From assembly GCA_963848175.1 (NCBI GenBank), contig CAWKCO010000001.1:114512-178511 (forward strand): 64,000 nt of DNA, in the 5' to 3' direction. A model generated the notes under the pieces. The model was not told the DNA's origin. It searched no databases and saw only the letters and a program-made list of their open reading frames with translations. Of this stretch, positions 27,136-36,114 are shown in pieces. The stretch's first letter is position 1, and each line of letters opens with the position of its first letter. Both the position numbers and the translations under genes were made by a program. This DNA comes from JAMZMI01 sp963848175. Its GTDB lineage: Bacteria > Bacteroidota > Bacteroidia > Cytophagales > Cyclobacteriaceae.

Positions 27136-27884
27136 TTCAAATCATTTAAGAATTGAGAAACAACTATGTTGAACTCTTCTGGTTTTTCCATCATTGGCGC
27201 ATGGCAGCACTTATCTATAAATCTAAGTGTGGTATTTGGAATCAATCTGTCAAACTCATGAGCTACATAAGGAGGAGTGATGGTGTCGTTGAGCCCCCAA
27301 ACCAATAACGTAGGGACTTTGATTCCGGGTATATCATTTGCCATGTTGTGTCGCTGTGCTGACTTGGCTATAGCAACTATGCGAAGCGCCTTCGGAATAC
27401 TTTTGGTTGTTTCGAAAACTTCATCAATTAAATCCTTTGTGGCTGTCTTGGGATCATAGAAAGTGTATGCTACGCGCTCTGCCACATATTCGTAACTTCC
27501 TCTACGAGGAAATGAACCGCCCATTGCATTTTCAAATAACCCTGAACTCCCAGTTAGAATTAAACTATTTACTTTAGAATGATTTTTCAATGTGAAGATC
27601 AAACCCACATGACCCCCTAGGGAATTACCAATCAGGATGAAATTATTCAAGCCCATTTCCTCAACAAATTCTTCTGCAAATTTGTTGAGTGCATCTAGGC
27701 CAGCTTCTTTTAGCGGCATGGTATAAATAGGCAATAAAGGAATGATGACTCGATAGTTGGCAGAAAAATGCTTTACTACACCATCCCAATTGCTCAGTGC
27801 TCCAAAAAGGCCGTGAAGTAAAAGCATGGTTTCACCTTGACCTTCGTCGATGTACTGAAATTTTCCTTGTTCTTTAATCTCCAT
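27132..27884 (-). CDS. Alpha/beta-fold hydrolase
   Basis: The 250-residue hydrolase shows an oxyanion region LLHGLFGALSNWDG, the nucleophile elbow GNSLGGH (Ser about 99), an acid in LLVWGLNDTITPP, and the catalytic histidine in CCHAPMMEKPEEF. The fold is certain but the substrate is not: such esterase-like proteins occur widely. The stop overlaps the ATG of the CBS gene, so translation is coupled. It is preceded by the CvpA gene after 9 nt. Confidence 0.82.
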   Translation of the reverse strand: MEIKEQGKFQYIDEGQGETMLLLHGLFGALSNWDGVVKHFSANYRVIIPLLPIYTMPLKEAGLDALNKFAEEFVEEMGLNNFILIGNSLGGHVGLIFTLKNHSKVNSLILTGSSGLFENAMGGSFPRRGSYEYVAERVAYTFYDPKTATKDLIDEVFETTKSIPKALRIVAIAKSAQRHNMANDIPGIKVPTLLVWGLNDTITPPYVAHEFDRLIPNTTLRFIDKCCHAPMMEKPEEFNIVVSQFLNDLK

Positions 27885-27893
27885 TACTTAAAA

Positions 27894-28439
27894 CTACAAA
27901 AACGTATAGATTGACTTTGATTTATCTCCAATATTTTCGAGGTTTTCGATCATATCTTTGATAAAAGGCATTATTTGTGACATCCAATCGAACACTTTAG
28001 GTCCGATTGTTTCTATTAGTGGGTAGATGAATGATTCATCTTGAATTTCCTGAGATAGGCGTATCCCTATTGAATCAAACACCCAAATTAGCACGCTGAA
28101 TATAAATGCCCATTTGAAAAGTGAAGCTACTGCTCCAAGCACATTGTCGAAAAAACCTAAAAAGGTGATGTCAATGACTTTTTTCAATATTTTGCCGAGC
28201 ATCGTGACGATGAGCAGGACAAGAATAAAAAGCACCACAAAAACAGCTACTGTTAGCAGCTGAAAATAGTTGCTATCCAAAAAGAAGTTCTGTGCTATCG
28301 GGATGGTCAGTTTGATGGCCGCAAAGAGCCCCGCAAAGAAACCAACGAATGAAAAAAGCTCAACAACGAGTCCTTTCATATAGCCTTTGATCATTCCAAT
28401 GATAAAGACAGCTGCAAGGATAATATCTATATAACTCAA
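27894..28439 (-). CDS. CvpA-family membrane protein
   Basis: The 181-residue integral membrane protein has four hydrophobic helices (about residues 3-20, 25-45, 60-83, 100-122) and the CvpA pattern IDIILAAVFIIGMIKGYMKGLVVELFSFVGFFAGLFAA. In E. coli CvpA is needed for colicin V secretion and envelope stress tolerance. The function in Bacteroidota is not defined. The gene begins 4 nt after the YqeY stop and is followed by the hydrolase, so it belongs to the same run. Confidence 0.82.
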   Translation of the reverse strand: MSYIDIILAAVFIIGMIKGYMKGLVVELFSFVGFFAGLFAAIKLTIPIAQNFFLDSNYFQLLTVAVFVVLFILVLLIVTMLGKILKKVIDITFLGFFDNVLGAVASLFKWAFIFSVLIWVFDSIGIRLSQEIQDESFIYPLIETIGPKVFDWMSQIMPFIKDMIENLENIGDKSKSIYTFL

Positions 28440-28443
28440 TGGA

Positions 28444-28893
28444 TCAGCTCAAAAGTTTTTTAGCTAGCGTGGAAATTGTTTTACCGTCTGCTTTTCCTGC
28501 CAATTGTTTCGAAGCTGCTCCCATTACTTTTCCTAAATCTTGTGGCCCTGAAGCACCTACTTCCGCTATGATTGCTTTTACAGCTTCTTCGGTTTCTGCC
28601 TCTGTCATTTGTTTTGGCAGAAACTCTTCTATAACGTCCAACTCCGCTTTTTCTACAGCGGCTAAGTCTTCTCTATTTTGTTGAATGTAGATGTCGTATG
28701 AGTCTTTACGCTGTTTAGCTGCTTTGATGAGCAATTTCATTTCCGCATCCTCAGACACTTCTCCAGTCGTTCCCTTCTCTGATTCCGCTAGCAATATCAA
28801 TGACTTGATGGATCGAACAGCAGTCAATCTTACTTTGTCTTTATTAAGCATTGCTTGCTTAATTTCTGCTTCGATTTTAGTTTTTAAACTCAT
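28444..28893 (-). CDS. GatB/YqeY-domain protein
   Basis: The 149-residue protein is the stand-alone YqeY form of the domain found at the end of GatB: KIEAEIKQAMLNKDKVRLTAVRSI at the start, then YIQQNREDLAAVEKAELDVIEEFLPKQMTE and a C-terminal GASGPQDLGKVMGAASKQLAGKADGKTISTLAKKLL. The domain binds the tRNA elbow in GatB; the stand-alone protein may bind tRNA, without proven function. It is the first gene of the minus-strand run and is divergent from pdxJ with a 47-bp shared upstream region. Confidence 0.9.
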   Translation of the reverse strand: MSLKTKIEAEIKQAMLNKDKVRLTAVRSIKSLILLAESEKGTTGEVSEDAEMKLLIKAAKQRKDSYDIYIQQNREDLAAVEKAELDVIEEFLPKQMTEAETEEAVKAIIAEVGASGPQDLGKVMGAASKQLAGKADGKTISTLAKKLLS

Positions 28894-28940
28894 CTTCTAT
28901 TTTTTATGAACAAATTTGCCCTCAAAATTGTGTTATTTCT

Positions 28941-29656
28941 ATGACCAAACTTAGCGTAAACATCAATAAAATTGCAACTCTGCGAAATGCAAGAGGAGGG
29001 AATAATCCAAATGTGGTGCAAACGGCACTTGATTGTGAGTTGTTTGGATCACGAGGGAATCACAGTGCATCCACGTCCAGATGAACGTCATATCACTTAT
29101 CAGGATGTATTGGACTTGAAAAAAGTAGTTACTACCGAGTTTAATATTGAAGGATATCCTGATGAACGATTTTTGGAAATTGTTTCAAAGGTAAAACCTG
29201 AGCAAGCGACCTTGGTACCAGATGGTCCTGATGTTTTGACCTCTTGCGCAGGTTGGGATACGGTCAAGCACAGTGAATTCTTGATTGAGGTTATAGCTGA
29301 GCTAAAAAAATCAGGAACACGAGTGTCTGTTTTTGTAGACCCAGACCCTAAAATGGTGGAGGGTGCTAAAGCTGTAGGAGCTGACCGGATCGAATTATAC
29401 ACAGAGCCGTATGCTGCGGGCTTTCATAAAGACAAGGACAAGGCGGTTGCGGATTATGTTTTGGCTGCTGCCAAAGCGAAAGAAATAGGTCTGGGGATCA
29501 ATGCTGGTCACGATCTTGGATTTGCATAATCTGAAATTTTTGAAAGAGAGCATTCCATACTTGGATGAGGTTTCCATTGGTCATGCGCTGATCTGTGATG
29601 CGCTGTATTATGGATTGGAAAATACCATTCAAATGTATAAAAGACAGTTGCACTGA
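28941..29656 (+). CDS. pdxJ: Pyridoxine 5'-phosphate synthase, two frameshifts
   Basis: PdxJ condenses 3-amino-2-oxopropyl phosphate with deoxyxylulose 5-phosphate to form pyridoxine 5'-phosphate. The reading frame begins MTKLSVNINKIATLRNARGG (the conserved NARGG) at ATG 28941. One extra base near 29052 breaks it after CELFGS; the next frame has ITVHPRPDERHI, EFNIEGYPDERF, VSVFVDPDPKMVEGA and IELYTEPYA. An extra G near 29518 breaks NAGHDL; the final frame gives HNLKFLKESIPYLDEVSIGHALICDAL. With both corrected the protein has 237 residues, the normal length. Confidence 0.92.
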
Positions 29657-29756
29657 AAATGTAGATTTTGGTTTTGAATAGCCTTTAACAGATGGCTCAC
29701 TGATCTGAAATCAAATCACATCCACAATGCTATCTGGCAAGTAAAAAAGGAAATAA

Positions 29757-30515
29757 ATGAAACTTAATTTTAGGACTTTAGGCGAAGGAGATCCTGTTGT
29801 GATTCTCCATGGATTTTTTGGCTCTGCTGACAATTGGCAAACGATTGGGAAGGAACTAAGCCAAAATTTCAAAGTGTACTTAGTAGATCAAAGAAATCAT
29901 GGTCTTTCACCGCATGACGACACTTTCGATTATGATGTAATGACGGCCGATTTGCTAGAATTATTTCAGGATGAAAATCTTGATAAGGCTGTAGTGATCG
30001 GACATTCGATGGGCGGAAAAACAGCAATGAACTTCGCTACGGAATACCCTGAGAAAGTAGAGAAATTGATCGTTGTGGATATTGGGCCAAAGCAGTATCC
30101 TCCTCACCATGAAAATATTTTTAATGGTTTTCGTGCAGTGGATTTAGCTAAAGTAGAGACCAGAAAGGATGCCGATGATCAACTTGCCACGATTATTCCA
30201 GATATGGGCGTTCGTCAGTTCATTCTGAAAAGTCTCACACGTGGAGATCAGGGGTTTGAGTGGAGAATAAATCTGGATGCTTTAGAGAAAAATGCTCACG
30301 AAGTGGGGCGCGCTTTGGATGCTGGTGATGTGTATAGTGGAGCTACGCTTTTCATTGGTGGAGCTACATCGGATTATATAAAAACCGAGGATCACGACTT
30401 GATACTTAACCATTTTCCGCAAGCCAAAATAGAAATGGTTGAAGGATCGGGGCATTGGGTGCATGCCGAAAAACCAAAAGAGCTGCTATCACTTGTAAAC
30501 GACTTTATCTTATGA
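29757..30515 (+). CDS. Alpha/beta-fold hydrolase (YbfF-like esterase)
   Basis: This 252-residue hydrolase has the oxyanion segment ILHGFFGSADNWQ, DQRNHGLSPH, the nucleophile elbow IGHSMGGKTAM (Ser about 84), VDIGPKQYPPHH and the catalytic histidine in VEGSGHWVHAEKP. The pattern resembles the YbfF acyl-esterase group. Its natural substrate is unknown. The stop overlaps the ATG of the methyltransferase (ATGA), so the two are coupled. Confidence 0.85.
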   Translation: MKLNFRTLGEGDPVVILHGFFGSADNWQTIGKELSQNFKVYLVDQRNHGLSPHDDTFDYDVMTADLLELFQDENLDKAVVIGHSMGGKTAMNFATEYPEKVEKLIVVDIGPKQYPPHHENIFNGFRAVDLAKVETRKDADDQLATIIPDMGVRQFILKSLTRGDQGFEWRINLDALEKNAHEVGRALDAGDVYSGATLFIGGATSDYIKTEDHDLILNHFPQAKIEMVEGSGHWVHAEKPKELLSLVNDFIL

Positions 30516-31225
30516 GCAAAGGCTCAATTTTTTTAATTCCTTCTTATTTATCTGAGGCAAATGACGCCCATTTTATCGCACCTATGGTTTTGGATGTAAT
30601 CAAAAACACGAATTATTATCTGGTGGAGGATGTGCGTACAGCTAGGCGCTATATCAGCAGCCTGAAGTTGGGTATAGATATTTCTGCCTTGCATTTTGAA
30701 ATTCTAGACAAAAAGACCAACTACCAGCAAATGGGGGAATTGATGAAGCCATTGAATGAGGGACATGATGTCGGAATTATTTCGGAAGCAGGTCTGCCAG
30801 GTCTTGCAGATCCAGGCCACTTGGCCGTGGCATTTGCCCACAAAAATGATATTAGTGTGGTGCCTCTACCAGGAGCATCGTCCATACAAACGGCGGTTGT
30901 CTCCTCTGGCTTCAATGGACAGCAGTTTACATTCAACGGATATCTACCCATAAAGAAGGCCGAGCGAATCAAAGCCATGAAAGACCTAGAGCTTGAAGTA
31001 ACAAAGTCTGGTTTTACGCAGGTTTTTATGGAGACGCCTTTCCGAAATATGGGTCTATTTCAGGATTTGCTCGAAAACCTATCTCCTACGGTATTACTTC
31101 ATGTGTCCAGCGATTTGTTTGGAGACAAAGAATTTGTGAAAACTAAGACCATCGCAGACTGGGAAAAGACAAAAGTTGATTTGCATAAAATACCTACGGT
31201 TTTTTGCTTGGGGCAAATGTCTTAA
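30512..31225 (+). CDS. SAM-dependent methyltransferase, tetrapyrrole-methylase fold (RsmI-like)
   Basis: The 237-residue protein begins at the ATG that overlaps the hydrolase stop; the frame is open further upstream but without family sequence. It shows PSYLSE, IKNTNYYLVEDVRTARRYISSL, GIISEAGLPGLADPGHLAVAFAH and VVPLPGASSIQTAVVSSGFNGQQFTFNGYLP, the signatures of the RsmI / tetrapyrrole methylase fold. RsmI itself methylates C1402 of 16S rRNA; this shorter form is a paralogous group with uncertain substrate, so rRNA methylation is only a suggestion. Confidence 0.82.
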   Translation: MSKGSIFLIPSYLSEANDAHFIAPMVLDVIKNTNYYLVEDVRTARRYISSLKLGIDISALHFEILDKKTNYQQMGELMKPLNEGHDVGIISEAGLPGLADPGHLAVAFAHKNDISVVPLPGASSIQTAVVSSGFNGQQFTFNGYLPIKKAERIKAMKDLELEVTKSGFTQVFMETPFRNMGLFQDLLENLSPTVLLHVSSDLFGDKEFVKTKTIADWEKTKVDLHKIPTVFCLGQMS

Positions 31226-31254
31226 AAAGTGACTGTTTATTAATTGAATCTTCT

Positions 31255-31262
31255 AAATTTGC
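31255..31262 (+). promoter_or_regulatory. Candidate -7 promoter element for metK
   Basis: TAAATTTG matches TAnnTTTG and lies 19 nt upstream of the metK ATG. It overlaps only the short intergenic gap, so it would give metK its own promoter. Confidence 0.45.
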
Positions 31263-31281
31263 AGCCCTAAAACCATTACTC

Positions 31282-32535
31282 ATGTCATACTTATTTACAT
31301 CAGAGTCCGTATCGGAGGGACACCCAGATAAAATTTCAGATCAAATTTCAGATGCACTTGTAGATCATTTCATCGCATTTGATCCAAGCAGCAAGGTCGC
31401 TTGCGAAACCTTGGTAACTACTGGGCAAGTAGTATTGGCAGGAGAAGTAAAGTCCAAAACTTATTTGGATGTGCAGCAGATAACCAGAGATGTGATCAAG
31501 AGAATCGGTTACAACAAGTCTGAATACATGTTTGAAGCTAATTCTTGCGGTATTCTTTCGGCCATTCATGAGCAGTCTCCAGATATTAACCAAGGAGTGG
31601 ATAAACTCGACCCTAAACTGCAAGGTGCTGGTGATCAAGGAATGATGTTTGGTTATGCTACCGACGAGACAGAAAACTATATGCCTTTGGCGTTGGATTT
31701 GTCGCACAAAATCCTAATTGAGCTTGCTGCGCTAAGACGTGAGAATAAAGAGATTGCCTACTTGCGACCAGATGCCAAGTCTCAGGTGACGATTGAGTAT
31801 TCTGATGATAATCAGCCAATCAGAATAGACAGTATTGTGGTTTCTACTCAGCATGACGATTTTGATGAAGAAGCTACGATGCTTGCCAAAATCAAAAAGG
31901 ACATTGTGGAGATTTTGATTCCTCGCGTAATAGCACAACTTAAGCCAGAGCTTCAAAAGCTGTTTAACTCAGAAATAAAATACCACATCAATCCTACGGG
32001 TAAATTTGTGATTGGTGGCCCTCACGGAGATGCAGGACTTACGGGAAGAAAAATCATTGTAGATACTTACGGTGGAAAAGGAGCTCACGGTGGAGGTGCT
32101 TTTTCTGGTAAAGATCCATCTAAAGTAGATAGGTCAGCTGCGTATGCGACAAGACATATTGCCAAAAACTTGGTAGCGGCTGGTCTTTGCAAAGAAGTGC
32201 TGGTACAGGTTTCTTATGCGATTGGAGTAGTAGAGCCTATGGGACTTTACATCAATACCTATGGCACTAGCAATGTGAAAATGACTGATGGGGAGATTGC
32301 GAAAAAAGTACTCCAAATCTTCGATATGACTCCTTATGGCATTGAAACGAGATTGAAACTTCGCACACCTATGTACCAAGATGCTGCGGCTTATGGACAC
32401 ATGGGTAGAAAGTCTGAAACAGTAACTAGAAGCTTTACTGATGGCTCTGGCGAAACGAAGACCATTACTTTTGAGACGTTCACTTGGGAAAAGCTAGATT
32501 ATGTAGATCAGGTGAAAAAGACTTTTAGTCTTTGA
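31282..32535 (+). CDS. metK: S-adenosylmethionine synthetase
   Basis: The 417-residue enzyme makes SAM from methionine and ATP. Start at MSYLFTSESVSEGHPDKISDQISDA (the ATP-site HPDK motif); upstream in-frame codons lack homology. Other signatures are GAGDQGMMFGYA, GKFVIGGPHGDAGLTGRKI, DTYGGKGAHGGGAFSGKDPSKVDRSAAY and VSYAIGVVEPMG. The sequence is intact, unlike several neighbours. A terminator follows directly and no SAM riboswitch structure was recognised upstream. Confidence 0.96.
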   Translation: MSYLFTSESVSEGHPDKISDQISDALVDHFIAFDPSSKVACETLVTTGQVVLAGEVKSKTYLDVQQITRDVIKRIGYNKSEYMFEANSCGILSAIHEQSPDINQGVDKLDPKLQGAGDQGMMFGYATDETENYMPLALDLSHKILIELAALRRENKEIAYLRPDAKSQVTIEYSDDNQPIRIDSIVVSTQHDDFDEEATMLAKIKKDIVEILIPRVIAQLKPELQKLFNSEIKYHINPTGKFVIGGPHGDAGLTGRKIIVDTYGGKGAHGGGAFSGKDPSKVDRSAAYATRHIAKNLVAAGLCKEVLVQVSYAIGVVEPMGLYINTYGTSNVKMTDGEIAKKVLQIFDMTPYGIETRLKLRTPMYQDAAAYGHMGRKSETVTRSFTDGSGETKTITFETFTWEKLDYVDQVKKTFSL

Positions 32536-32563
32536 CGACTCTTTATTGCATAAAAAAAATTAA

Positions 32564-32593
32564 AAAAGGTCAGTTAATCGCTGACCTTTTGTT
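32564..32593 (+). terminator. Terminator after metK
   Basis: The 10-bp stem AAAAGGTCAG / CTGACCTTTT with a 7-nt loop runs into a T-rich tail 28 nt after the metK stop. Confidence 0.85.
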
Positions 32594-32614
32594 TTCTTTT
32601 AAGCTTCATCATTC

Positions 32615-32969
32615 ATGCGAACACTTCTAATATTAATGACGTCTCTTATCCTATTTACACGATGTGAGGAGTCAGGGCCTTTTCCAGCTGAAGTTATTGT
32701 ATATCCCAATCCATTTGGTGAATTTTTTCAATTTGTATTTAGATGTACCAGAAAGCACCCATATAGAAATAAGGATACTTGGTACAGACAAAAAAGTGAG
32801 TTTGAAAGTAGAAATAAATCTGAGTCGAGTACAGGAGGACTTAATCGAACAGCTTGGTGGCGAAGTTTATAATATGCAATTGGAAACTAGCATCATTCCA
32901 AGCGGCTCTTATTTTTTGGATGTATCTGTAAATGGCATTGGCAAACGAATAAAGATTCTAAAAAAATGA
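32615..32969 (+). CDS. Small lipoprotein with sorting-domain-like tail, frameshifted
   Basis: The first frame gives a signal peptide with a lipobox-like ILFTRC (Cys17) followed by AEVIVYPNPFGEFF. The second frame continues as NLYLDVPESTHIEIRILGTDKK and ends with IPSGSYFLDVSVNGIGKRIKILK. Removing one T from the run at about 32723-32728 joins them into 117 residues. The VYPNPF start, IxILGxDGK-like middle and PxGxYxLxVxxxGxxxxxKIxK end are those of type IX secretion C-terminal sorting domains, but here the domain makes up the whole lipoprotein. The stop overlaps the ATG of the barrel gene (ATGA). Confidence 0.65.
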
Positions 32970-33604
32970 GACTGTTTTATCTCTTTCCTTCTTCTGCCAA
33001 TAAGTGCATGGTCGCAAAGCACTCCAATCTTAAAACTTGGCATTACACTTGGCGCAAATATGGGATTTGTGGAATCTCATGGAGATTATTCACTCGATGA
33101 TGATCGTAAATCTTTCCCGGCTACACATCTTGGAGCATCCGTTGGTTTGGATTATACTAACTATTTGTTTGAGACAGGGATAAGTGTAGAGGGAGCAGTT
33201 TTTAAAGAGGAGCTTGTTGTTGTAGACACTAGTGCGCATTTTATCTGGTTCTTTGATGCGTACGATATCTCTTCATATATCGCGATTCCGCTTGATAGTT
33301 TATCCTAAAAGATGGCCTGTGGGCTTGCATGGAGGGTTTAAACCCAAATTTGAGGTTAGGTTCTACACATTATTGCATCGGAGGATTAACGGTCTATAAG
33401 GATGAAAAGCGTCACGCAGACATTAATTATCTCGCTTCGTTTGGATTAGATGCCGGGTTGTGGTGTTTCACTTCCTGTTGCGTTTCTGACTTTAAGTACT
33501 TAGATACGAACGCGGTTTTCAATCGCCTAGCCAAAAGCCCCGATTACAAGGAATATGACAATCAGGTGAAGGTTATTGTCAATTTCCGCCTATTTCAAAA
33601 TTAA
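32966..33604 (+). CDS. Outer-membrane beta-barrel protein, three frameshifts
   Basis: The gene starts in the stop codon of the small lipoprotein. Correcting one extra base near 32987 yields a signal peptide (LFLLLPISAWSQ). Correcting one near 33294 and one near 33347 joins the remaining parts into 211 residues. Strand pattern: ILKLGITLGANMGFVESHGD, LGASVGLDYTNYLFETGISVEG, YIAIPLIVYPKRWPVGLHGGFKPN, LASFGLDAGL and a final VKVIVNFRLFQ. The last residues form a typical barrel end. The family is not recognised; a small porin-like protein of the outer membrane is the best description. Likely co-expressed with the lipoprotein. Confidence 0.62.
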
Positions 33605-33635
33605 TAGAGGGAATAGTGTTTATTCTCTGGGTGAT

Positions 33636-33683
33636 AAAATCACTTTCACGATGCAGAATCGGGGAATGCGAAAGTGATTTTCG
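33636..33683 (+). terminator. Hairpin terminator after barrel gene
   Basis: A 12-bp perfect stem AAAATCACTTTC / GAAAGTGATTTT encloses a 22-nt loop, with a short T run at the end, 32 nt after the stop. Confidence 0.6.
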
Positions 33684-33832
33684 TAAAGAGCAACACTCGT
33701 TCTCAAGTCTGTAAATCTGTGCGATTGCATCAAAAAAGTCGTAAAATGAATGGCCGCAACCCCCATTTGCAAATGGCGATAATTATCCTCAATATTGAAG
33801 CCAATTTCACTAACCTAATCACATTACCGCCT

Positions 33833-34802
33833 ATGAAAAAGATCATCAAAATTGTTGTTGTAGTTGTTCTCCTAGCCTTTGCGGGCTTGGTTTCTTATGT
33901 CAAATTTATGCTGCCCAATGTGGGCGAACCAGAGGACATCAAAATAGAAATAACTGACGCGCGAATAGAAAGAGGTCGATACCTAGCCAATAGCGTTTCG
34001 GTGTGTATGGACTGCCACTCTACACGTGACTGGACAAAATTTTCTGGGCCATTAACAGAAGGAACTCTCGGAATCGGTGGCGAAGAGTTTTCTCAAAAGT
34101 TTCGGATTTCCAGGGGCTTTTTATTCGAAAAATATCACACCTTATGCGCTTGCTAACTGGACAGATGGAGAGATCCTACGCGCGATCACTACGGGTGTAA
34201 ATAAAGATGGTAAAGCACTTTTTCCTGTGATGCCTCACCCAAATTATGGCAAAATGGATCGTGAAGACATCTATTCCATCATCGCGTATATTCGCACCCT
34301 GGAGTCAAAGGAGAGCACTCCTCCTACCTGAGTGCCTGACTTTCCAATGTCATTGATCATCAATACCATTCCTCAGCCAGCAGCGTTTTCGGCTGTTCCA
34401 CCAAAAGAAGATGTATTGGCTTACGGAGCATATCTAATGAATGCAGCTGCCTGCGCTGACTGTCATACGCAACAGGATAAAGGACAAAAAATAGCTGGAC
34501 TGGAATTGGCAGGTGGTTTTGAGTTCCCTATACCTAGTGGAGGCGTTGTTCGTTCGTCTAATATCACACCGGATGTTGAAACGGGCATAGGCAGTTGGAC
34601 GGAAGAGGCTTTCGTCAGCCGCTTCAAAATGTATGCTGACAGTAGCTATGTGCCTAGCGCTATCGAAAAAGGAAATTTCAATACCATAATGCCTTGGACA
34701 ATGTATGGAACGATGGAAGAGGGTGATTTGAAAGCACTTTTCGCTTATCTTCAAACCCAGCCAGCCATTGCCTATAAAGTGGTGAAATTTTCAGAAAACT
34801 AA
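33833..34802 (+). CDS. Diheme cytochrome c, frameshift and in-frame TGA
   Basis: ATG 33833 is chosen because it begins a membrane anchor (MKKIIKIVVVVVLLAFAGLV). Two c-type haem sites, CMDCH and CADCH, mark two cytochrome c domains. The first continues as GFPGAFYSKNITPYALANWTDGEILRAITTG after one extra C near 34103 is removed. The linker then meets TGA at 34329-34331 in the frame that continues with VPDFPMSLIINTIPQPAAF and the second domain (NITPDVETGIGSWTEEAFVSRFK). Both domains have the NITPD-type loop of alcohol-dehydrogenase-associated cytochromes. Probably a membrane-anchored electron carrier of about 322 residues. Confidence 0.82.
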
Positions 34803-34810
34803 TTCATTGA

Positions 34811-34840
34811 AAATGAGGCATTCGTAAGGGTGCCTCATTT
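34811..34840. terminator. Bidirectional terminator between cytochrome c and DUF4260 genes
   Basis: AAATGAGGCA / TGCCTCATTT closes a 10-nt loop. The stop codon of the convergent DUF4260 gene lies within the stem. Confidence 0.75.
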
Positions 34841-35158
34841 CATGTTTTTTAAAATCCCCAAATGGGTGTGCTGAAAACTATCCGGGTATTTCAGTCCATA
34901 TCCGAAAATTCTATCCATACTAGCATGCGCAAATAGGATAATACCAGCCAGTTCTAATCCCTCTGACTGAATATAGTACCCAAGCAGGCCAACTATTATG
35001 GCTATTCCCTTATGATGCGCAAAATTATATGAATAAGCTCCGATACGGTTGCCAAAAGCATATCCAATCATGCTCACATCGGGCACTAAAATGAAGGCAG
35101 GATACCACCACCATGCAAATGAGAGTTGTGAAAAGAATACGATACTCAGCGCTAGCAT
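34835..35158 (-). CDS. DUF4260 membrane protein
   Basis: The 107 residues from ATG 35158 include SQLSFAWWWYPAFILVPDVSMIGYAFGNRIGAYSYNFAHHKGIAI and a C-terminal FAHASMDRIFGYGLKYPDSFQHTHLG, the DUF4260 pattern, with about three membrane helices. The in-frame sequence upstream of the ATG encodes KNTIKLEELA preceded by CTG at 35191. That is the kind of N-terminus expected in the family, so the true start may be CTG 35191 or a mis-sequenced ATG. The function of the family is unknown. Confidence 0.75.
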   Translation of the reverse strand: MLALSIVFFSQLSFAWWWYPAFILVPDVSMIGYAFGNRIGAYSYNFAHHKGIAIIVGLLGYYIQSEGLELAGIILFAHASMDRIFGYGLKYPDSFQHTHLGILKNMK

Positions 35159-35235
35159 GGCGAGCTCTTCAAGTTTGATTGTGTTTTTCAGAGAGATGAA
35201 TTTTTAGATTATTGAATTTGATCTGTCCTAATTTA

Positions 35236-36114
35236 CTACGACCCAAAATACCGATCTGGATAATCTGTAATCAAACCATCCACATCCCAATCAATGAGCC
35301 GTCGCATGTCCACCGTTTCGTTTACCGTCCAAGGAATTACCTTGATGCCTAAATCGTGTAATTGCTTCACATCTGCTTGCGAAAGGAGCTCAAAATCACA
35401 GCTATAGATGGGCGGGTTGAATCCTAGGTTTTTAAGATTTTGATCTACTCCATCATTGTTCTCCACCAAGATTGCCAACCTGACTTTTGGGTAAGCATTG
35501 TGAAAATATCGCAAAATCCTAAAATCGAATGATTGAATGGTGATTCGCTCCCAATCCATTTTTTGATTTATCAAACGAAAAACGATTTCAGAGAAAACTT
35601 GAGGGCTAGGGTGATATAAATCGTCCCACGCTTCCTCGCTTTTTATTTCAATATTGTAATTGACTTGAGCGAGTTTATTTTGTGCAATGTACTTCTCTAC
35701 TGCGTCAAAGACTTCAGAAAGCAAAGGCTTTGTGGCATGCATTTTTTCTTGTTGAGGAAAGCGCTCATGTGGTTTAGAACCACAATCATATTTTTTGACC
35801 TCCTCCAAATCCATTTCATAGATATTGAAATTCTTCTCATCGTCTAAAGTGATTGGCTCGCTCAAAGAGTCTAAGCAAAACGCAGCATTCATAAATGGCT
35901 CATGACTTACCAGCACCTGATTATCTTTGGTGATAACCACATCCAATTCGAGAGTTGTCACGCCTAAATCTACCGCTTTGAGAAAAGCAGGAATTGTATT
36001 TTCGGGCATCAGTCCACGACACCCTCTGTGACCTTGAATATCAAATTTTTCCATATTCTGCTGACAATGATTGAATGACAAAGCGATGAAAATAAAAAGA
36101 AAAAGCGCTCTCAT
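35236..36114 (-). CDS. Glycerophosphodiester phosphodiesterase
   Basis: The 292-residue protein has an export signal (residues 1-17, ending FNHC, an imperfect lipobox) and a GDPD TIM barrel: IQGHRGCRGLMPENTIPAF (catalytic His, metal Glu), TLELDVVITKDNQVLVSHEP (ELDV and the second His), NIEIKSEE, ITIQSFDFRIL and a C-terminal VIPWTVNE and DGLITDYPDR. It hydrolyses glycerophosphodiesters to glycerol 3-phosphate and alcohol in the periplasm. It overlaps the upstream metallophosphoesterase gene by 4 nt (ATGA), suggesting a joint role in phosphate ester or lipid turnover. Confidence 0.9.
   Translation of the reverse strand: MRALFLFIFIALSFNHCQQNMEKFDIQGHRGCRGLMPENTIPAFLKAVDLGVTTLELDVVITKDNQVLVSHEPFMNAAFCLDSLSEPITLDDEKNFNIYEMDLEEVKKYDCGSKPHERFPQQEKMHATKPLLSEVFDAVEKYIAQNKLAQVNYNIEIKSEEAWDDLYHPSPQVFSEIVFRLINQKMDWERITIQSFDFRILRYFHNAYPKVRLAILVENNDGVDQNLKNLGFNPPIYSCDFELLSQADVKQLHDLGIKVIPWTVNETVDMRRLIDWDVDGLITDYPDRYFGS

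Noticed and set aside
31226..31281. SAM riboswitch before metK
   Set aside because: The gap is only 56 nt and shows no conserved riboswitch pairing; a plain TAnnTTTG promoter explains it better.
34329..34331. Selenocysteine at the in-frame TGA of the cytochrome c gene
   Set aside because: It falls in a linker between haem domains where no conserved cysteine is expected, and no SECIS-like hairpin directly follows.
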